A model generated the notes under the pieces. It ran no database searches, was not told where the DNA came from, and saw only the letters and a program-made list of their open reading frames with translations. The position numbers were made by a program, and so were the translations under genes. From assembly GCF_002968285.2 (NCBI RefSeq), contig NZ_CP134400.1, forward strand, positions 4,340,001-4,404,000: 64,000 nucleotides of DNA, read 5' to 3'. The DNA is from Mycobacterium sp. ITM-2016-00318 (GTDB lineage Bacteria; Actinomycetota; Actinomycetes; Mycobacteriales; Mycobacteriaceae). Positions 60,431 to 64,000 of this stretch are shown piece after piece (the first letter of the stretch is position 1; the number at the start of each line of letters is the position of its first letter).

Positions 60431-62440
60431 TCAGCTGTCGTAGTCGACTGCGACCGTTGGGGTGGTGGGATGGCATTGACAGGTCAGTATGAAGCCGGCC
60501 TCGACCTCGGCTCTGTTAAGTGCAAAATTTTGCTCCATCGATACTGCTCCTGTTGTGATCCTGGCTTTGCAAGTGCCACACGCGCCGCCGAGACAGGCGT
60601 ACGGCGCGTCGATGTTGTTTTTCAGCGCGGATTCGAGGACGGTTTCACCCGCGGCGAGTTCCACGGTGTGATTCGCGCCGGACAGCGTGATGGTCACTTC
60701 TGACTTGGGAAAGTCATCGACGTGTGCGGGTCGGTTCGTGCCGCGGAACAGTTCGAGGTGTATCCGCTCGGTCGGCACCTCAACAGATGCGAGGTCATCG
60801 CGCATTGTCGTGACGAGATCGCTTGGGCCGCACAGGTACCAGCGGTCGATCGAAGTAAGATCGCCGGCGAGCAGGGGTTGAATCATCGCCAGGTCGATGC
60901 GACCGCGAAGAGAGGCGGGGTGGTGCGCCTCTGCGGAGCGGATGTGAAAGATGCGTAACCGGTCTGCATATCGAGATTCGAGCTCATCGAGTTCGGTGGC
61001 GAACATGGTCGACTCTGCGGTTCGGTTGCCGTAGAAGAGGGTAAAGCAGCTTTCCGTCTCAATCTCCATGGTGGTGCGCATGATCGACATGATGGGCGTG
61101 ATGCCGCTCCCGGCCGCTACAGCGACATAGTCGCGCCGTGCGAGTGGATCAAGGGGTGCGCCGAAGCTACCCGTGGGCGTCATCAGCTCCAGGACGTCAC
61201 CGGCTCGCAATGTTTCGACCGCGAAGGTGGAGAACATCCCTCCGTCGATGCGCCTTACGCCGATCGCCAGTTGTCCCGATGTGGCCGAGGTACAAATCGA
61301 GTAGTTTCGTCGCACTTCCTGCCCACCGATGTGGTGTCTAACCGTCAGGTGTTGACCTGCCTGGAATCGGAATTGGGCGCTGAGGTGATCGGGAACGTCG
61401 AAAGTGACTTTGACGCTGTCTGGTGTCAGGGGCTCCACGCTTTTGACAGGGATCGGGTGGGTGCTGGCATGGCGCGCGGCGGAGGAACGCGGCATTCGGA
61501 CTGGCAGCAGCGCGGCTAGTTTGCCGTTGAGGCGTTTCCACTCGCGGTACGCCGGGGCGTTTAGCTGCTGCCCGAAGACGGTGCTTATTGCCGCATCGCG
61601 CTCGAGGTAGGCGTCCTCATTGCGTCGCCATGCCGCGACGTAGCGGTAGAAGGGAATGGACGGGTGTAGGTGGTGGACCAAGTGATAGTTCTGCGACAAC
61701 AACAGGGGCGTGAGGATCCACTCTGAGCCGACGCGGTTGCGGGTCGCGCGATAGCGGTTCTCGCGTTGGGTCTCTTCCAGGTCGTGGTGTGGCAGCCAGT
61801 CGAACCACCAAGCCAGTACGAACATCGCCACCCGCTCGGGAATCAGGTAGATCAGCGCGAGCATCCACAGGTGTCCGGTGAAGGCAGCCAACACGATGGC
61901 TGTCACCGAAAAGGTCATCAAGGCCACCGTTTCGAGAATCTCCGCAGGTGGGCGCCTGCGCAGGTTACGTACCAAGAAACCGATGTATGGCAGATCCATC
62001 GCCGGGAAGCGGACGGGTAGCTGCCACCAGGGTGCGGCGCTGACGAAGTGATCGGGATCGGACCCACCCTCATTGGTGTTGCGGTGGTGCTCAATATGGA
62101 TGAACGCGAACGATTTGAATGAAATCAGAGGCGAGACGAAGAACATCGCTACGCGACCGAAGGCGACGTTGACCCAGCGATGTGAGCTGATCGAGTAATG
62201 CGAGGCGTCGTGCAACACGGTGAACAGGACGAAGATTGCTGCGGAGTTCGCGGCGATAGTGGCAATTGCAGGCAAAGTGTCGGTGAGGGCAGCCCACGTT
62301 GATGCGCCGAAGAGCGCAAGCGCGAGTGTGAAAATGCCGACTATCGGCCAGGACAGCGTAGGAACCTGCTCGCCCGGATTTGGCAAAGCGTGGTGCGAGG
62401 CCACTAGTGGGGGTTTGGACGGTTGGGTCGTAGTCAGCAT
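60431..62440 (-). CDS. Fatty-acid desaturase fused to an FNR-type reductase and a [2Fe-2S] ferredoxin
   Basis: A 669-residue self-contained electron-transfer oxygenase. The membrane desaturase (about 30-310) has histidine boxes HDASH (77-81), HIEHH (115-119) and HLVHHLHP (253-260). A PaaE-like reductase follows: FAD motif RNYS (378-381) and NAD loop GSGITP (444-449). The plant-type ferredoxin at the C-terminus has Cys616, Cys621, Cys624 and Cys654. The one-chain design removes the need for separate partners such as DesA3 and Rv3230c. ATG 62440 has AAGGA eight bases upstream and is preferred to the frame start at 62473. Substrate: an acyl lipid or carotenoid-like compound. Confidence 0.93.
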   Translation of the reverse strand: MLTTTQPSKPPLVASHHALPNPGEQVPTLSWPIVGIFTLALALFGASTWAALTDTLPAIATIAANSAAIFVLFTVLHDASHYSISSHRWVNVAFGRVAMFFVSPLISFKSFAFIHIEHHRNTNEGGSDPDHFVSAAPWWQLPVRFPAMDLPYIGFLVRNLRRRPPAEILETVALMTFSVTAIVLAAFTGHLWMLALIYLIPERVAMFVLAWWFDWLPHHDLEETQRENRYRATRNRVGSEWILTPLLLSQNYHLVHHLHPSIPFYRYVAAWRRNEDAYLERDAAISTVFGQQLNAPAYREWKRLNGKLAALLPVRMPRSSAARHASTHPIPVKSVEPLTPDSVKVTFDVPDHLSAQFRFQAGQHLTVRHHIGGQEVRRNYSICTSATSGQLAIGVRRIDGGMFSTFAVETLRAGDVLELMTPTGSFGAPLDPLARRDYVAVAAGSGITPIMSIMRTTMEIETESCFTLFYGNRTAESTMFATELDELESRYADRLRIFHIRSAEAHHPASLRGRIDLAMIQPLLAGDLTSIDRWYLCGPSDLVTTMRDDLASVEVPTERIHLELFRGTNRPAHVDDFPKSEVTITLSGANHTVELAAGETVLESALKNNIDAPYACLGGACGTCKARITTGAVSMEQNFALNRAEVEAGFILTCQCHPTTPTVAVDYDS

Positions 62441-62567
62441 CGGAGTCCTTCGCGCTTCGGGGTCAGATGCCAACCTACGAACGGCCGGTGTCGGTCAACA
62501 AGACCCCCTCGGCCCTCTACGGTGTGCTGCTAGCACATTCGGCGCGCTCAGGCTCCAGCAAGTGAGG

Positions 62568-63809
62568 CTATGATTCGGGCAAAACCGAGGCCCCCAGCAC
62601 GTCGCACACGAGTAGGGCGGCGTGCAGTTCGGCGACTTTGATCGTTGCGGGCCGGCCCCTGCGCTCTTCGGCACGACGCACCCTTTGCAGGACCGTGTTC
62701 TTGTGGATGCCCAAGGTGCGTGCTGCGGTCGTCAGACTCCCTTGCGCGTCGAGAACGGCCAGGAGTGCGGCGCGCTCGCCGCGTTCTTTCGTATCGTCTC
62801 GGGCGAGATCGCCGAGCTGAGCGGCAACGAAGGCCCTCGCCGCATCCAGGTCGCGCGAGATGGCGTCCACCAACGCAACGTCGCTGAACTCGGTGATCGA
62901 TGGCGCTGCGCGCCCCGACAGTTCGATGATCCGGCGAGCGCGTAGCGCCTCGAGGTGGGAGGTGCGAAAGCCCGCAGCCCCCGGATGTGCCGAGCCCACC
63001 GCGATGTGAACGTTTTCGCGTTCGCCGGGAAACTCCGTCGCCATGCCCGTCAGCGAAGTCCTCACGTCTCCCGTCATCGATACCCATCCCCACACCGCGA
63101 CTGGGCCGTCGGCCACGACGAGTGAGTGACTCACCCCGAGATACCTACCAACCTGCCTGGCGAATCCCTCGAGGTCGACGCCGCGGTCGTCGGCCCAGCA
63201 CACGAAACCGATCTGTCGACCGGTGAGCCGGTGGCTGAGCACTCGTTCGGCCCGAGCGAGATCGACACGTTCGCCGGCTAGCAGTGCCCGCACGACGTCG
63301 TCGCGCTCGGCTCTTGCCTGGTTCTGGCGTCGGTCGAGCTCGGCGACGTACTCGGCAGCCACCAGACTGGAGATGCGGTCGATGTATCGAAACCCGTACC
63401 GCTCGAGATCGATGAACGTTCTCAGTGCCGCAGTGGGGTCGTCGATTCTGTCAGTAAGCCAGTCGGAAAGCTTCTCGGTGAAGTACTCATGACCCAACCG
63501 ATAGAACCGCAGCATCACATCGACGCTGTGCCCTCGTGATGCCATTGCTCGCGCGTGTTCGAGCGCAGTTACCGGCGCCTCCGCAGCCGCCACGTCAATC
63601 CCATGACGGAACATCGAAAGTACCGCTTCGAGATTCGACGAGCACGATCCCAGGGACAGGCCGCGAAGCTCAGCATCCCCGCCGACCTCCGGTATCCGCT
63701 CGACTATGTACGCGTGCATGTCCTCGGCCAGGCTGGACACATTCGTCAGCAGAGACGCAGCGATACCCCTTCCCGCGTCCGCGCCGTGGGCCGGCTCTAG
63801 CGCGTCCAT
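62568..63809 (-). CDS. PucR/CdaR-type transcriptional regulator
   Basis: A 413-residue regulator. The C-terminal HTH (LAVLDAQGSLTTAARTLGIH, then KNTVLQRVRRAEE) is the PucR type; the middle resembles the GGDEF-like domain of CdaR-family proteins, and the N-terminus is helical. PucR-type activators respond to purines or other metabolites and often control the adjacent gene. The desaturase fusion lies 127 bp downstream on the same strand and is the obvious candidate target. An inverted repeat lies just upstream of its own start. Confidence 0.85.
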   Translation of the reverse strand: MDALEPAHGADAGRGIAASLLTNVSSLAEDMHAYIVERIPEVGGDAELRGLSLGSCSSNLEAVLSMFRHGIDVAAAEAPVTALEHARAMASRGHSVDVMLRFYRLGHEYFTEKLSDWLTDRIDDPTAALRTFIDLERYGFRYIDRISSLVAAEYVAELDRRQNQARAERDDVVRALLAGERVDLARAERVLSHRLTGRQIGFVCWADDRGVDLEGFARQVGRYLGVSHSLVVADGPVAVWGWVSMTGDVRTSLTGMATEFPGERENVHIAVGSAHPGAAGFRTSHLEALRARRIIELSGRAAPSITEFSDVALVDAISRDLDAARAFVAAQLGDLARDDTKERGERAALLAVLDAQGSLTTAARTLGIHKNTVLQRVRRAEERRGRPATIKVAELHAALLVCDVLGASVLPES

Positions 63810-64000
63810 GACAGCACACTAACGTCGACAGAACTGCGACAGCCGGCCGTTCGCTGTCGACGCAGCACCGCACTTGTTGAGTGACTGGGGGACGCAAACC
63901 GGTCCGCGGGTCCAAAATGGGCCGAAATGCGAAAACGCGTCAATGAATCGCCAGCCCGATCACCTCTCTCACCGCAAAACAACCCGAAACCGCGCTCGAA
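63810..64000. other. Upstream region of the PucR gene with inverted repeat
   Basis: GTCGACAG (63824-63831) and CTGTCGAC (63854-63861) are exact inverted repeats 22 nt apart, and a partial third copy (GCGACAG) lies between them. They begin 15 bp upstream of the regulator start, suitable for autoregulation. The remaining ~140 bp to the window edge show no convincing gene. Confidence 0.4.

Overview
The window is high-GC actinobacterial DNA from a mycobacterium, most likely a fast-growing or environmental species (Mycolicibacterium type). The first ~25 kb follows the conserved M. tuberculosis block Rv0999-Rv1016c in inverse order: lpqT, rplY, pth, the pks16-type acyl-AMP ligase, ispE, ksgA, rpfB, tatD, metG, pabB, rsmI, protein O-mannosyltransferase, arcA, an AlkB-like oxygenase and Rv0999-like lipoproteins. 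The cAMP-dependent acetyltransferase (Rv0998-like) follows near 32 kb. Several genes interrupt this core: an SDR, a DrrAB-type ABC exporter, a small non-RD Ser/Thr kinase between ksgA and ispE, two copies of an FAD-oxidoreductase/ECF41 sigma-factor module (one oxidoreductase copy frameshifted), and SoxR.

From 25 to 34 kb lie secreted proteins and lipoproteins (two Rv0999-like lipoproteins, a PE-PPE-domain hydrolase, an LpqN-like lipoprotein with two partners), a shikimate-dehydrogenase-like enzyme, the cNMP-binding GNAT acetyltransferase and a membrane class III adenylate cyclase. The last two form a compact cAMP-making and cAMP-sensing pair.

From 34 to 50.5 kb is an accessory cluster. Eight minus-strand genes look like one operon: VWA protein, MoxR/NorQ-type AAA+ ATPase, signal-less Leu/Ile/Val-type binding protein, AveC-like membrane protein, SDR, aldehyde dehydrogenase and two P450s. 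Beside it lie a tandem-domain TetR (Mce3R-like), a molybdopterin oxidoreductase, a third P450 and an LLM flavin/F420 oxidoreductase. A 17-bp box recurs upstream of the VWA gene and of the ATPase gene, and a related box precedes the regulator. I infer a co-regulated oxidative pathway for an unknown hydrophobic substrate with its own AAA+/VWA enzyme-activation pair. This is the best candidate for an undescribed system. Decayed genes lie at its edges: an SDR remnant, and an AveC-like 5' end joined to an amine-dehydrogenase-like 3' end.

From 50.7 to 57.7 kb are TetR and AraC regulators, an orphan ModA, a DmpA-type P1 peptidase with an APC permease, and an alpha/beta hydrolase lying inside a 108-bp duplication of the permease 3' end. 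From 57.7 to 60.3 kb is an arsenic locus (arsR, arsI/cadI, arsR, aquaglyceroporin, LMW-type arsC) with an AqpS-like channel and no arsenite pump. The window ends with a desaturase/FNR/ferredoxin fusion and a PucR-type regulator. No rRNA, tRNA, CRISPR array or transposase was seen. All names rest on reading motifs and remembered families, with no database search.
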